A stretch of DNA of 64,000 bases from Marisalimonas sp016777705. Lineage in GTDB: Bacteria; Pseudomonadota; Alphaproteobacteria; Puniceispirillales; Marisalimonadaceae. A model generated the notes under the pieces. It was not told the DNA's origin and ran no database searches. It saw nothing but the letters and a program-made list of their open reading frames with translations. How positions within the stretch are numbered: position 1 is the stretch's first letter; each line of letters begins with the position of its first letter. Positions 56,779 to 64,000 of the stretch are shown here, piece after piece. The position numbers and the translations under genes are program-made. Location of the stretch: positions 1,302,001 through 1,366,000 of the forward strand of contig NZ_CP159808.1 of assembly GCF_047717795.1 (NCBI RefSeq), written 5' to 3'.

Positions 56779-57258
56779 TTAGTACCCAAAAAGTTTAAAT
56801 AAAGTACCTATGGATATTCCTATAACAGCATGACTCCAAATTGCTAAAGAACATGCTAATAAAGGAGAGGGTGTTTTGATAGCAAGAAAACCTTTTCCAA
56901 GAATTGGCATGAAAAAAAACCAGGGAATTACAACGCTCAACAAACCGAATTTTATACCATCAAAAAAGGATGCTATAAAGATTTCGTATTTGATTAAAAT
57001 AAAAAAAACAAAAGAATAAAGTATGGCAACACTATAATGAACTAGCCAGCCAATTAATAATTCTTTTTTAATTACTGGTTCGTTATCTATATCTGGATTA
57101 TAAATTTTACCCTTAGAAATTGATAGAACAAACCATCTACCTACAACGGCCCAATCTGAAGGATTGATCCCAAATGAAAACTTCAAAAACCTTTGCCATA
57201 AATCCATTGCACAACATGAAATAACACCAATAATTATAATATGAAACAATTCCATCAC
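56779..57258 (-). CDS. DUF2938 family membrane protein
   Basis: This 159-residue protein has four likely membrane helices. It matches DUF2938: GVISCCAMDLWQRFLKFSF, then NPSDWAVVGRWFVLSISKGKIYN, and WLVHYSVAILYSFVFFILI. FFFMPILGKGFLAIKTPSP and WSHAVIGISIGTLFKL follow. Function is unknown. It lies 27 nt upstream of the OtnC-like gene on the same strand. No signal peptide is seen apart from the first helix. Confidence 0.82.
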   Translation of the reverse strand: MMELFHIIIIGVISCCAMDLWQRFLKFSFGINPSDWAVVGRWFVLSISKGKIYNPDIDNEPVIKKELLIGWLVHYSVAILYSFVFFILIKYEIFIASFFDGIKFGLLSVVIPWFFFMPILGKGFLAIKTPSPLLACSLAIWSHAVIGISIGTLFKLFGY

Positions 57259-57388
57259 TGACCCTCTAAAGATTTAATTTTTTCTAGCAATGCTTTTACT
57301 AACAATATAAAAGATAATATAGGAAAATCTATTTTAAATTATACTTTTAGCAAACACACTAAATACAAAAACCCAAGGAGAATGATTT

Positions 57389-58123
57389 ATGGCTAATTTT
57401 AATGGACAAATTGCAGTTATTACTGGTGGTGCACAAGGTATTGGCTTAGCAACTGCAAAAAGATTTATTGAAGATGGCTGTGAAGTGATGATTTGGGACG
57501 TTGATGAAAAGATGGGGTTGGAAGCATCTAAAGAATTAAAATGTCAATTTCTAAAAGTAGATCAAACTGAAAATGATTTGGTTGAAGAAGCAACAAAAAA
57601 GACAATTCAACTAATGAAAAAAATTGATATTTTAGTGTGTAGTGCTGGAATTGCGGGTCCTACATTTTCTACATGGGACTACCCAATTGAAGAATGGTCC
57701 AAAGTATTTAATGTTAATGTAAACGGTGTTTTTTACTGTAACAAACATGTAGTTAAAACAATGCGCGACAATGGTTACGGCAGAATAATAAATATTGCAT
57801 CTATTGCAGGTAAAGAAGGAAACCCAAACGCATCTGCATATTCAGCATCTAAAGCAGCAGTTATTGCTCTAACCAAGTCACTTGGTAAAGAAACAGCAGA
57901 TCATGATATTGCAGTCAATTGTATAACCCCAGCAACAGCTAAAACAAGAATTTTAGATCAAGTCTCTCAAGAGTTTATTGATTACATGATTTCCAAAATA
58001 CCTAGAAACAGGTTTGTAAAAGTTGAAGAAATTGCTTCTCTAATTACATTTTTAGCAAGTAAAGAAAATAGTTTTACTACTGCAGGTGTTTTTGATATTT
58101 CAGGTGGTAGAGCTACATATTAG
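57389..58123 (+). CDS. Short-chain dehydrogenase/reductase (SDR)
   Basis: The 244-residue classical SDR has the NAD(P)-binding TGGAQGIG at residues 12-19, an Asp-bearing strand (EVMIWDVDE) that favours NAD, NAG-type VCSAGIAGP, Ser in IASIAG, Tyr150 and Lys154 in AYSASKAA. It ends DISGGRATY. It oxidises a hydroxyl or reduces a keto group; sugars and hydroxyacids are common substrates. AAGGAG before the ATG is strong. It diverges from the DUF2938 gene and is followed by 236 nt without a gene. Confidence 0.9.
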   Translation: MANFNGQIAVITGGAQGIGLATAKRFIEDGCEVMIWDVDEKMGLEASKELKCQFLKVDQTENDLVEEATKKTIQLMKKIDILVCSAGIAGPTFSTWDYPIEEWSKVFNVNVNGVFYCNKHVVKTMRDNGYGRIINIASIAGKEGNPNASAYSASKAAVIALTKSLGKETADHDIAVNCITPATAKTRILDQVSQEFIDYMISKIPRNRFVKVEEIASLITFLASKENSFTTAGVFDISGGRATY

Positions 58124-58129
58124 ATTGGT

Positions 58130-58195
58130 GAGGATTTTTAGGAGATCCTCTGCACCTTAATTTAAAAGCTAATAATCAGGGAGGTAATTATTAGC
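58130..58195 (+). other. Two stem-loops in the 236-nt gap between the SDR and LysE genes
   Basis: Hairpin 1 pairs GAGGAT (58130-58135) with ATCCTC (58145-58150). Hairpin 2 is a perfect 9-bp stem, GCTAATAAT (58168-58176) and ATTATTAGC (58187-58195), whose 10-nt loop holds a Shine-Dalgarno-like AGGGAGGT. Another GGGGGAG lies at about 58212-58218. No ORF follows. The hairpins may end the SDR transcript, form a small RNA, or be the leader of a lost binding-protein gene. The rest of the gap (to 58359) is A+T-rich, with a 14-bp direct repeat at 58305 and 58346. Confidence 0.4.
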
Positions 58196-58304
58196 AGGTC
58201 ATCAAACAAACGGGGGAGTTTTATTCAATACAATCACATTACTATTTCTCACCGAAAATGAATATTGGTCTATTAGTAATAAATAATAATTGAGTTTTTT
58301 GATA

Positions 58305-58359
58305 AAAAATTAATCACTTAAATCATATAATTTTAAGAATTGTATAAAAATTAATCACT
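58305..58359. repeat. 14-bp direct repeat in the SDR-LysE gap
   Basis: AAAAATTAATCACT occurs at 58305-58318 and again at 58346-58359, 41 bp apart. The second copy ends at the stop codon of the LysE gene. It lies in A+T-rich sequence, but 14 identical bases that include TCACT are more than would be expected from base composition alone. Function is unknown. Confidence 0.45.
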
Positions 58360-58962
58360 CTATATATCTATGTTAAGTTCCATAATTGCAGAAAGTATAA
58401 CTACTGCAAACAAAGCAAGTCCCATTCCCCTATTTACCCAAACTTGTTTATTAGAAGCTAGAGACCATTTTTTTAAACTTATACCTAACCACAACCAGAG
58501 TATATGTATTGGTATCCAAATAGAATTTACTATTAAGAACTTAGTAAGAATTTCTGTATTATATGAACTTATCCCCAGTGACAAAACAACAAATAAATGA
58601 CCTTGAACAACATAGGCCTTTGGATTAACAAATTGTAAAAAAATCCCTTCATATAGCTTTGGTGCTTTTGAAGTTTCTTTAAATCCTGTTTTATTATCTG
58701 AAGTAGCTATCCTCCAAGATAGAAAAGATAAATAAGACAATGATAAAACAAGAAAAGTTAATTCAACACCGTCAATTTCAAATAAAAATTGTTTAAAACC
58801 TAAAACAACTAGTAAAGCAACTCCATTTGTACCCAAGAATAAACCAATGAGATACATAATACCGGCTCTCCAACCAAAGCCTGCACCAACTCCAGCCAGA
58901 GAAAGGACACCAGGGCCAGGGGTTACCATCATTAAAAAACTAATAATTATATAAGAAGTCAT
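58360..58962 (-). CDS. LysE family translocator
   Basis: The 200-residue membrane protein of the LysE/RhtB group has about six hydrophobic segments. The signature is VTPGPGVLSLAGVGAGFGWRAGIMYLIGLFLG near the start, and FVNPKAYVVQGHLFVV in the middle is the family block. It would export an amino acid or related small molecule across the inner membrane. It stands alone on the minus strand between the SDR and the flavoprotein genes. Confidence 0.88.
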   Translation of the reverse strand: MTSYIIISFLMMVTPGPGVLSLAGVGAGFGWRAGIMYLIGLFLGTNGVALLVVLGFKQFLFEIDGVELTFLVLSLSYLSFLSWRIATSDNKTGFKETSKAPKLYEGIFLQFVNPKAYVVQGHLFVVLSLGISSYNTEILTKFLIVNSIWIPIHILWLWLGISLKKWSLASNKQVWVNRGMGLALFAVVILSAIMELNIDI

Positions 58963-59052
58963 GGAAATACATAGAGCTAAACTCTATACCTTTAGATCAA
59001 TTAATTTAATGTTTTGTAGATTTACTATACTAAGGATTAAATCATGGCAATA

Positions 59053-60465
59053 TTATAAAAATAACTTTCCAGGATTCATTATTTTATTAGGATCAAATGC
59101 ATTTTTAACCTTTTTCATGATATCTACAGCACCACCAAGCTCTTTTAACATATACTTTCTTTTACCTTGCCCAACACCGTGTTCTCCAGTACAAGTTCCA
59201 TCCATTCTAATAGCTCTTTCAGATATTCTAATAAGAAAATCATCTAGTTTTTTTAACTCTTCATCACTCTTTTTATCTATCAATAAAGCTACATGAAAGT
59301 TTCCATCTCCTGCATGACTTACAATAGGACCTATTAATTGATTCTTTTTCATATCCTCTATTGTTTCTGTAATACAATCAGATAATTTAGAAATGGGAAC
59401 ACAAACATCAGTTGAATAAATTTCTGCTTCTGGTCTTACGGCTTTACAAGACCAATAAGCATCATGCCTAGCTTTCCACAACTTATTTCTATCTTCACTG
59501 TTAGATGTCCATTCAAAATCATTACCTCCAAAATCTGATGCTATTTCACCAAATAATTCTGATTGCTCTTTAACAGACGCCTCACTCCCATGAAATTCCA
59601 GCAATAATAGAGGAGCTTCTGGTAAATTTGTTTTAGAATAATTATTTACAGCTATAACTTGAGCCGTATCAAGAAATTCAATTCTAGCTACAGGAATTCC
59701 TGCTTGAACTGTCATAATAACAGCATCGGTTGCATCTTTGACAGATGGAAAGCTTACCCTACCCCCTGCTATAACTTCAGGTATACCATAAAGTTTCAAA
59801 GTAATTTCAGTGGTAATGCCCAACGTACCCTCAGAACCAACCATTAAACGTGTTAAATCATATCCAGCTGAGCTTTTTCTTGCTTTATTAGCAGTTTTTA
59901 TGATTTGACCATCTGGGGTGACCACTTCAAGCGCAATAACATTATCTTTCATAGTCCCATATCTAACGGCATTTGTTCCAGATGCCCGAGTTGCTGTCAT
60001 ACCTCCAATTGAAGCATTAGCACCTGGATCAATTGGGAAAAAAAGACCTGTATCTCTTAAATGTGTATTTAACTGTTCCCTCGTTACGCCTGGCTGAACT
60101 ACCACTAAAAGATCTTCCTGATAAACATTAATTATTTTATTCATATTATTCATATCAATTGAAATACCTCCGTATGGAGCATTTATATGACCTTCGAAAG
60201 AAGAACCTACGCCAAAAGGAATTATTGGACATTTGTATTCACTACAAATTTTTACAACTTTTTGAACATCTTCCTTTGTTTCGGCAAAAACAACACCATC
60301 AGGTAGCTCAGACTCGTGAATAGTCATTGTGTGAGTATGTTGTTCGAGGATACTTTTACTATTAGAAAATTGTTGACCAAACTCATCTTTGATTTTATTA
60401 ACACAAAGTTTAATGCTTTCTTTGCTATAATCACTTTCTGTCCACGCTGAAGTGCTACCGTCCAT
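59053..60465 (-). CDS. FAD-linked oxidase, GlcD/D-lactate dehydrogenase family (copy 1)
   Basis: This 470-residue flavoprotein of the VAO/PCMH group has IPFGVGSSFEGH as the first FAD segment, DPGANASIGGMTATRASGTNAVRYGTMKDN as the pyrophosphate-binding loop, LMVGSEGTLGI, and the C-terminal cap domain with HAGDGNFHVALLID and GEHGVGQGKRKYML. It ends FDPNKIMNPGKLFL. It oxidises a 2-hydroxyacid such as glycolate or D-lactate and hands electrons to the respiratory chain. It stands in tandem with a close paralogue 33 nt upstream. No GlcE or GlcF subunit is present, so it is a stand-alone type. Confidence 0.9.
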   Translation of the reverse strand: MDGSTSAWTESDYSKESIKLCVNKIKDEFGQQFSNSKSILEQHTHTMTIHESELPDGVVFAETKEDVQKVVKICSEYKCPIIPFGVGSSFEGHINAPYGGISIDMNNMNKIINVYQEDLLVVVQPGVTREQLNTHLRDTGLFFPIDPGANASIGGMTATRASGTNAVRYGTMKDNVIALEVVTPDGQIIKTANKARKSSAGYDLTRLMVGSEGTLGITTEITLKLYGIPEVIAGGRVSFPSVKDATDAVIMTVQAGIPVARIEFLDTAQVIAVNNYSKTNLPEAPLLLLEFHGSEASVKEQSELFGEIASDFGGNDFEWTSNSEDRNKLWKARHDAYWSCKAVRPEAEIYSTDVCVPISKLSDCITETIEDMKKNQLIGPIVSHAGDGNFHVALLIDKKSDEELKKLDDFLIRISERAIRMDGTCTGEHGVGQGKRKYMLKELGGAVDIMKKVKNAFDPNKIMNPGKLFL

Positions 60466-60498
60466 ATTTAGAAACCTTTTTTTAATTAATTATTTATT

Positions 60499-61911
60499 TT
60501 ACAAAATTTTACCGGGGTTCATTATCCCCTTGGGATCAATTTCTTCTTTTATCAATTTCATAAAGTCAACCGCAGGACCTAACTCATCAATTAAATATTG
60601 TTTTTTACCCTGACCAACTCCATGTTCACCAGTACATGTCCCATCCATACTAATAGCCCTATGCGCTAATCTTTCTAAAAAACCATTTGCGACGTCAATT
60701 TCTTCCTGTATTTTTGGATCAATCATAAGCTGAACATGAAAGTTACCATCTCCTACATGACCTACTAATGGACCAAAAAGATTATTTTTTTCTAGATCAT
60801 CAATTGTTTCAGCAATGCACTCAGACAATCTTGAAATAGGAACACAAACATCAGTTGCTATATAATCAGCTTCTGGCCTACAAGCTTTTACAGCATAATA
60901 AACATCATGCCTCGCCTTCCACAACCTGTTTCTTTCTTCAACATTTGAATTCCATTCAAAATTATCTCCTCCAAAATCTTTAGATATTTCATTAAATAAT
61001 TCTGACTGTTCTTGCACAGATGATTTACTTCCATGAAACTCAAGTAACAACAAAGGAGATTCAGGTAAACTTAATTTTGAGTAATTATTTACAGCTTTTA
61101 CTTGAGCAATATCTAACAACTCTATTCTAGCAACAGGGATTCCAGCTTGAATAGTCATTATAACTGCATCAGTAGCATCTTTAACAGTTGGAAATGTACA
61201 TCTACCTGCACCAATTTCTTCTGGAATACCATACAACTTGAGAGTGATTTCAGTTATTACCCCTAAAGTACCTTCAGAGCCAACTATTAATCTTGTTAAG
61301 TCGTACCCGGCAGAGCTTTTCCTAGCTCTACTAGCTGTTTTTATTATTTCTCCGTCAGGCATCACAACTTCTAATGAAATAATATTATCTTTCATTGTTC
61401 CATAACGAACAGCGTTTGTTCCAGAAGCTCTAGTAGAAGCCATTCCTCCTATGGAAGCATTAGCACCTGGGTCAATAGGAAAAAATAAACCAGTATCTCT
61501 TAAATATGTATTTAATTGTTCTCTAGTTACTCCAGGTTGAACTACTACTGTTGAATCTTCAGGATGAACTTCGATTATATTATTAAGATTATTCATATCA
61601 ATTGAAATACCGCCAAAATTAGCATTTAGATGTCCCTCAAGAGAGGACCCTACCCCAAAGGGAATAATAGGACATCCATACTCACTGCATATTTTAACTG
61701 TCTTTTGAACATCTTCTTTATTATAAGCAAAAACAACACCATCGGGTAATTCAGGTGCATGTACAGTAGTTGTGCTGGTGTGTTGCTCACGAACAGATTG
61801 GGAAACTGAAAATTGTTGTCCAAATTCGTCTTTAAGAGCCTGAACTGCACCTTTAATATTATACTCAAATTTATTAAAAAATTCATTATTATGTATATCT
61901 ATAATTGTCAC
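60499..61911 (-). CDS. FAD-linked oxidase, GlcD/D-lactate dehydrogenase family (copy 2)
   Basis: This 470-residue paralogue of the protein at 59053 has the same motifs at nearly the same places: IPFGVGSSLEGH, DPGANASIGGMASTRASGTNAVRYGTMKDN, LIVGSEGTLGV, HVGDGNFHVQLMID, GEHGVGQGKKQYLI and the end PKGIMNPGKIL. Most residues between 75 and 225 are identical to copy 1. The start is GTG 61911, with GAGGT seven to eight bases upstream on the minus strand. The differences cluster near the N-terminus and in the cap domain, which would change substrate preference. It is the first gene of the pair and diverges from the PfkB kinase gene. Confidence 0.9.
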   Translation of the reverse strand: MTIIDIHNNEFFNKFEYNIKGAVQALKDEFGQQFSVSQSVREQHTSTTTVHAPELPDGVVFAYNKEDVQKTVKICSEYGCPIIPFGVGSSLEGHLNANFGGISIDMNNLNNIIEVHPEDSTVVVQPGVTREQLNTYLRDTGLFFPIDPGANASIGGMASTRASGTNAVRYGTMKDNIISLEVVMPDGEIIKTASRARKSSAGYDLTRLIVGSEGTLGVITEITLKLYGIPEEIGAGRCTFPTVKDATDAVIMTIQAGIPVARIELLDIAQVKAVNNYSKLSLPESPLLLLEFHGSKSSVQEQSELFNEISKDFGGDNFEWNSNVEERNRLWKARHDVYYAVKACRPEADYIATDVCVPISRLSECIAETIDDLEKNNLFGPLVGHVGDGNFHVQLMIDPKIQEEIDVANGFLERLAHRAISMDGTCTGEHGVGQGKKQYLIDELGPAVDFMKLIKEEIDPKGIMNPGKIL

Positions 61912-62045
61912 TTATAAACCTCAATTACTTCTTATAGGTAATTATAATAATAATATCATATTTTAAAAAAAATATTGAGTAAATTGTAACATTTCAATAA
62001 GAATTATAATCACTATTTCTTAGAATTGTATTTCTTGGGATCAAA

Positions 62046-62987
62046 ATGAATAAGAATCATAAAAAAGCTATTTTTGTTGGTGAGTGCATGATTGAACTTA
62101 ATGGAGATATTTCTTCCTTAGGAACTTCAAATTCAAACATGCAAGTCAACTTTGGCGGCGATACTTACAATTCTGCAGTCTATTTCAATAGATTGACTGA
62201 TCATAAAACTAATACGTTTTACTGTACTGCGTTAAGTAACGATAATTTTTCAAAGAAGATGATATTAAGATTTAAGAATGAAGAACTAAATTGTAAATAT
62301 ATCAGGACGGATGGGAGCACACCACCAGGGCTCTATTCAATTGAAATAGACGAACGTGGCCAAAGAAGTTTTTCATATTGGAGAGATCAGTCGCCATCAA
62401 AAAAAATATTCACAGGTTTGAATGGAAAAACTCTTATTAAAAATATTAGTAAAGCAGAAACATTTTATTATTCTGGCATAACTCTTGGTATTTTAGACGA
62501 AATTCAACAAAATCAACTTATTGAGATTGGGCATACTGCAATAATTTCTGCTTTTGACCTAAACTTTCGAAATCAATTACACTCAGACAAAGAAAAATAT
62601 AAAAAATTATTTAAACAAATTAACAAATCTATAGATATTCATTTTGTATCATATGATGACGCCAAAGATTTATTTAATATAAAAAGTCCACTTGAGATAT
62701 TTGAAATACTAAATAATAATAAAAACTTAGTATTAATTAGGTATGAAAATAATATTATTTTTAGGGATAAATATGAAGAAATAAAAACTATTAAGGTCCC
62801 CCACGGAGATGTTGTAGATACGACTGCTGCCGGTGACTCATTTAATGGAGCTTTTCTAGCTCTATTGAACAATAATAAAAATATCCAGATTGAAGATAAT
62901 ATTTTAAAGTCCCATTCTATAACTCGTGAAGTAATTAAACATAAAGGTGCTATAATTTCTAAAGAATTTATGCCAAAACTGAATTAA
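62046..62987 (+). CDS. PfkB-family sugar kinase (2-keto-3-deoxygluconate kinase-like)
   Basis: This 313-residue ribokinase-fold enzyme has GECMIELNG at the start and the substrate-binding NFGGDTYNSAVYFNRL. FTALNGKTLI lies in the lid part. The catalytic Asp is in VDTTAAGDSFNGAF, near residue 263. The pattern of the start and GGD motif is close to KdgK, which phosphorylates 2-dehydro-3-deoxygluconate; other sugar-acid kinases share it. The ATG has only a weak GGGAT upstream. It is followed after 23 nt by the hydroxyacid dehydrogenase gene, so the two are co-transcribed. Confidence 0.88.
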   Translation: MNKNHKKAIFVGECMIELNGDISSLGTSNSNMQVNFGGDTYNSAVYFNRLTDHKTNTFYCTALSNDNFSKKMILRFKNEELNCKYIRTDGSTPPGLYSIEIDERGQRSFSYWRDQSPSKKIFTGLNGKTLIKNISKAETFYYSGITLGILDEIQQNQLIEIGHTAIISAFDLNFRNQLHSDKEKYKKLFKQINKSIDIHFVSYDDAKDLFNIKSPLEIFEILNNNKNLVLIRYENNIIFRDKYEEIKTIKVPHGDVVDTTAAGDSFNGAFLALLNNNKNIQIEDNILKSHSITREVIKHKGAIISKEFMPKLN

Positions 62988-63010
62988 CAACTATAAAGGA
63001 ATTTTATAAA

Positions 63011-63946
63011 ATGCAAAAAAATCTACTTATAATGTCAGAAATGCCTCAGTATTTTATAAATCTTGCTGATAAAAATTTTAATACTCATAAATTATGGTTA
63101 CAAAATGACGAGGACAAATTTATATCTGATATACAAGAAAAAGTAGATGCAATTGCTGTGATGGGTGGTTATAAAATCACCCCAGAATTAATGAAAAGTA
63201 TGACTAATTTAAAAATCATTGCATGTTACGGTGTAGGTTATGACGCAATTGATATAGTTTACGCTAAAAGTTTAGGAATTAAAGTTACAAACACCCCAGA
63301 AGTATTAAACGATGAAGTGGCAGATACAGCAATAGCTTTGATGTTATGTGTTTATAGGAAAATTCTTGAGGCCGACAAATTTGCTAGAAATAATTCCTGG
63401 ATTAATGGAGAGTTTCCATTAACAAAGAAATTTTCTGGATCAAAATTAGGCATCGTTGGTATGGGAAGAATTGGTAAAGCAATAGCAAAAAGAGCAGAAG
63501 CCTTTAATTGCACAATATCCTATCATTCAAGAAACAAAAAAAATGTTGAATATCAATTTTATGACAATTTAATTGAACTAGCTAAAGAGGTTGACACTCT
63601 ATGTGTAATAACACCTGGTGGTAAAGAAACAGAAAAATTAATTAATAAAAATGTTTTTGAAAACCTTGGATCAAATGGAGTATTAATAAATGTTGCAAGG
63701 GGTTCAGTGGTTGATCAAGACGAACTTGTCTATAGCCTTAAAAATAATGTTATTTTGGCTGCTGGATTAGATGTGTACATTAATGAGCCTAATATTCCAA
63801 AAGAACTAATTGATTTAAAAAATACAGTTTTGTTACCTCATGTTGCCTCAGCTACGGTTGAAACGAGAAATGCAATGGGACAACTTGTTTTTGACAACAT
63901 TAAAAATTATTTTGAGGGCAAGCCATTGATATCTCCAGTTGTCTAA
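63011..63946 (+). CDS. D-2-hydroxyacid dehydrogenase (glyoxylate/hydroxypyruvate reductase-like)
   Basis: The 311-residue protein has the NAD(P)-binding motif GIVGMGRIGKAIAKR near residues 146-160, the active-site Arg in NVARGSVVDQDEL, Glu in YINEPN and His in LLPHVASAT. IACYGVGYDAIDIVYAKSLGIKVTNTPEVLNDEVADTAIALML is the catalytic-domain block. The sequence after the glycine-rich motif (SYHSRNKKN) suits NADP, as in hydroxypyruvate reductases. It converts 2-oxo acids to D-hydroxyacids or the reverse. AAAGGA at 62995-63000 lies ten bases before the ATG. Confidence 0.9.
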   Translation: MQKNLLIMSEMPQYFINLADKNFNTHKLWLQNDEDKFISDIQEKVDAIAVMGGYKITPELMKSMTNLKIIACYGVGYDAIDIVYAKSLGIKVTNTPEVLNDEVADTAIALMLCVYRKILEADKFARNNSWINGEFPLTKKFSGSKLGIVGMGRIGKAIAKRAEAFNCTISYHSRNKKNVEYQFYDNLIELAKEVDTLCVITPGGKETEKLINKNVFENLGSNGVLINVARGSVVDQDELVYSLKNNVILAAGLDVYINEPNIPKELIDLKNTVLLPHVASATVETRNAMGQLVFDNIKNYFEGKPLISPVV

Positions 63947-63948
63947 AA

Positions 63949-64000
63949 CTAGCTACTTTTTGGTAATTCTATACCTGCATTTCGAGCATAAATCTTAGCT
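63949..64000 (-). CDS. Possible C-terminus of a minus-strand gene cut by the window end
   Basis: On the minus strand the last 52 bases read AKIYARNAGIELPKSS and then stop (TAG at 63949-63951). The frame is open to the window edge. It ends two bases after the hydroxyacid dehydrogenase stop, a convergent layout like others in this genome. The piece is too short to name a family. Confidence 0.4.
   Translation of the reverse strand, partial: AKIYARNAGIELPKSS

Noticed and set aside
1..64000. tRNA or rRNA genes, insertion sequences, phage or attachment sites
   Set aside because: I saw no cloverleaf with a T-loop GTTCGA-type motif in the spacers, no transposase or integrase frame and no long terminal repeats. 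A covariance-model scan could still find a small RNA.

Overview
This window is a gene-dense, strongly A+T-rich stretch of bacterial chromosome (about two thirds A+T by eye). It has short spacers, many 1-4 nt start/stop overlaps and several GTG or TTG starts. The gene content (HyuA/HyuB hydantoinases, molybdenum hydroxylases, the LivHMGF transporter, Box-pathway enzymes, a phytanoyl-CoA dioxygenase family protein, tetronate-type sugar-acid enzymes) suits a heterotrophic alphaproteobacterium, probably marine with a streamlined genome. That assignment is an inference; there is no rRNA in the window to confirm it. I saw no tRNA, rRNA, CRISPR array, insertion sequence or phage gene. No gap between genes reaches 300 bases.

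Layout. 1-1301: end of a pirin gene, an FMN reductase and a YCII-like protein. 6815-1312 (minus): HyuA, HyuB and an acyl-CoA ligase. 6957-14150 (plus): a two-gene molybdenum hydroxylase (FAD subunit; fused [2Fe-2S]/molybdopterin subunit), a 6-hydroxynicotinate-reductase-like protein, a UPF0280 (ApbE-like) protein and a BenE-type permease. Together with the divergent HyuAB this looks like a catabolic locus for an N-heterocycle, with hydroxylation, ring reduction and ring opening. 14356-18999: a complete branched-chain-amino-acid-type ABC importer.

19068-33239 continues on the plus strand with aromatic/acyl-CoA catabolism. One operon holds a second molybdenum hydroxylase split around a CoA ligase, a cupin, an HpaB-type flavin monooxygenase and a crotonase; its large subunit carries a CoxG-like extension. 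The second part is a Box pathway set (benzoate-CoA ligase, alpha/beta hydrolase, BoxC, BoxB). BoxA and the BoxD aldehyde dehydrogenase are not in the window. 33259-35735: a DapA-family enzyme, a MaoC-like hydratase and a quinone-oxidoreductase-like enzyme.

35771-41308 is a zinc locus. zur-znuC-znuB on the minus strand diverges from znuA on the plus strand, across a perfect 12-bp palindrome that fits a Zur box. Downstream of znuA lie a LolD-like ATPase, an FtsX-like permease that appears to start at ATA, and an exported DUF3299 protein. 41310-50495 holds fatty-acid/acyl-CoA enzymes (SCP2-type thiolase, OB-fold partner, NDP-forming acyl-CoA synthetase, bifunctional FadB/FadJ-like enzyme, nitronate monooxygenase) around an MFS carrier and a CurA-like reductase. 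50629-63946 is mainly sugar-acid/hydroxyacid metabolism: a SAF-domain oxidoreductase, an MBL-fold hydrolase, an aldo/keto reductase, an OtnI-like isomerase, an OtnC-like aldolase, an SDR, tandem GlcD-like flavoproteins, a PfkB kinase and a hydroxyacid dehydrogenase.

The most unusual parts are the UPF0280 / 6-hydroxynicotinate-reductase-like pair (a possible dedicated flavinylation system), the HpaB/molybdenum-hydroxylase/CoA-ligase operon behind a 20-bp perfect palindrome, and the zinc operon with its LolD/FtsX/DUF3299 cargo.
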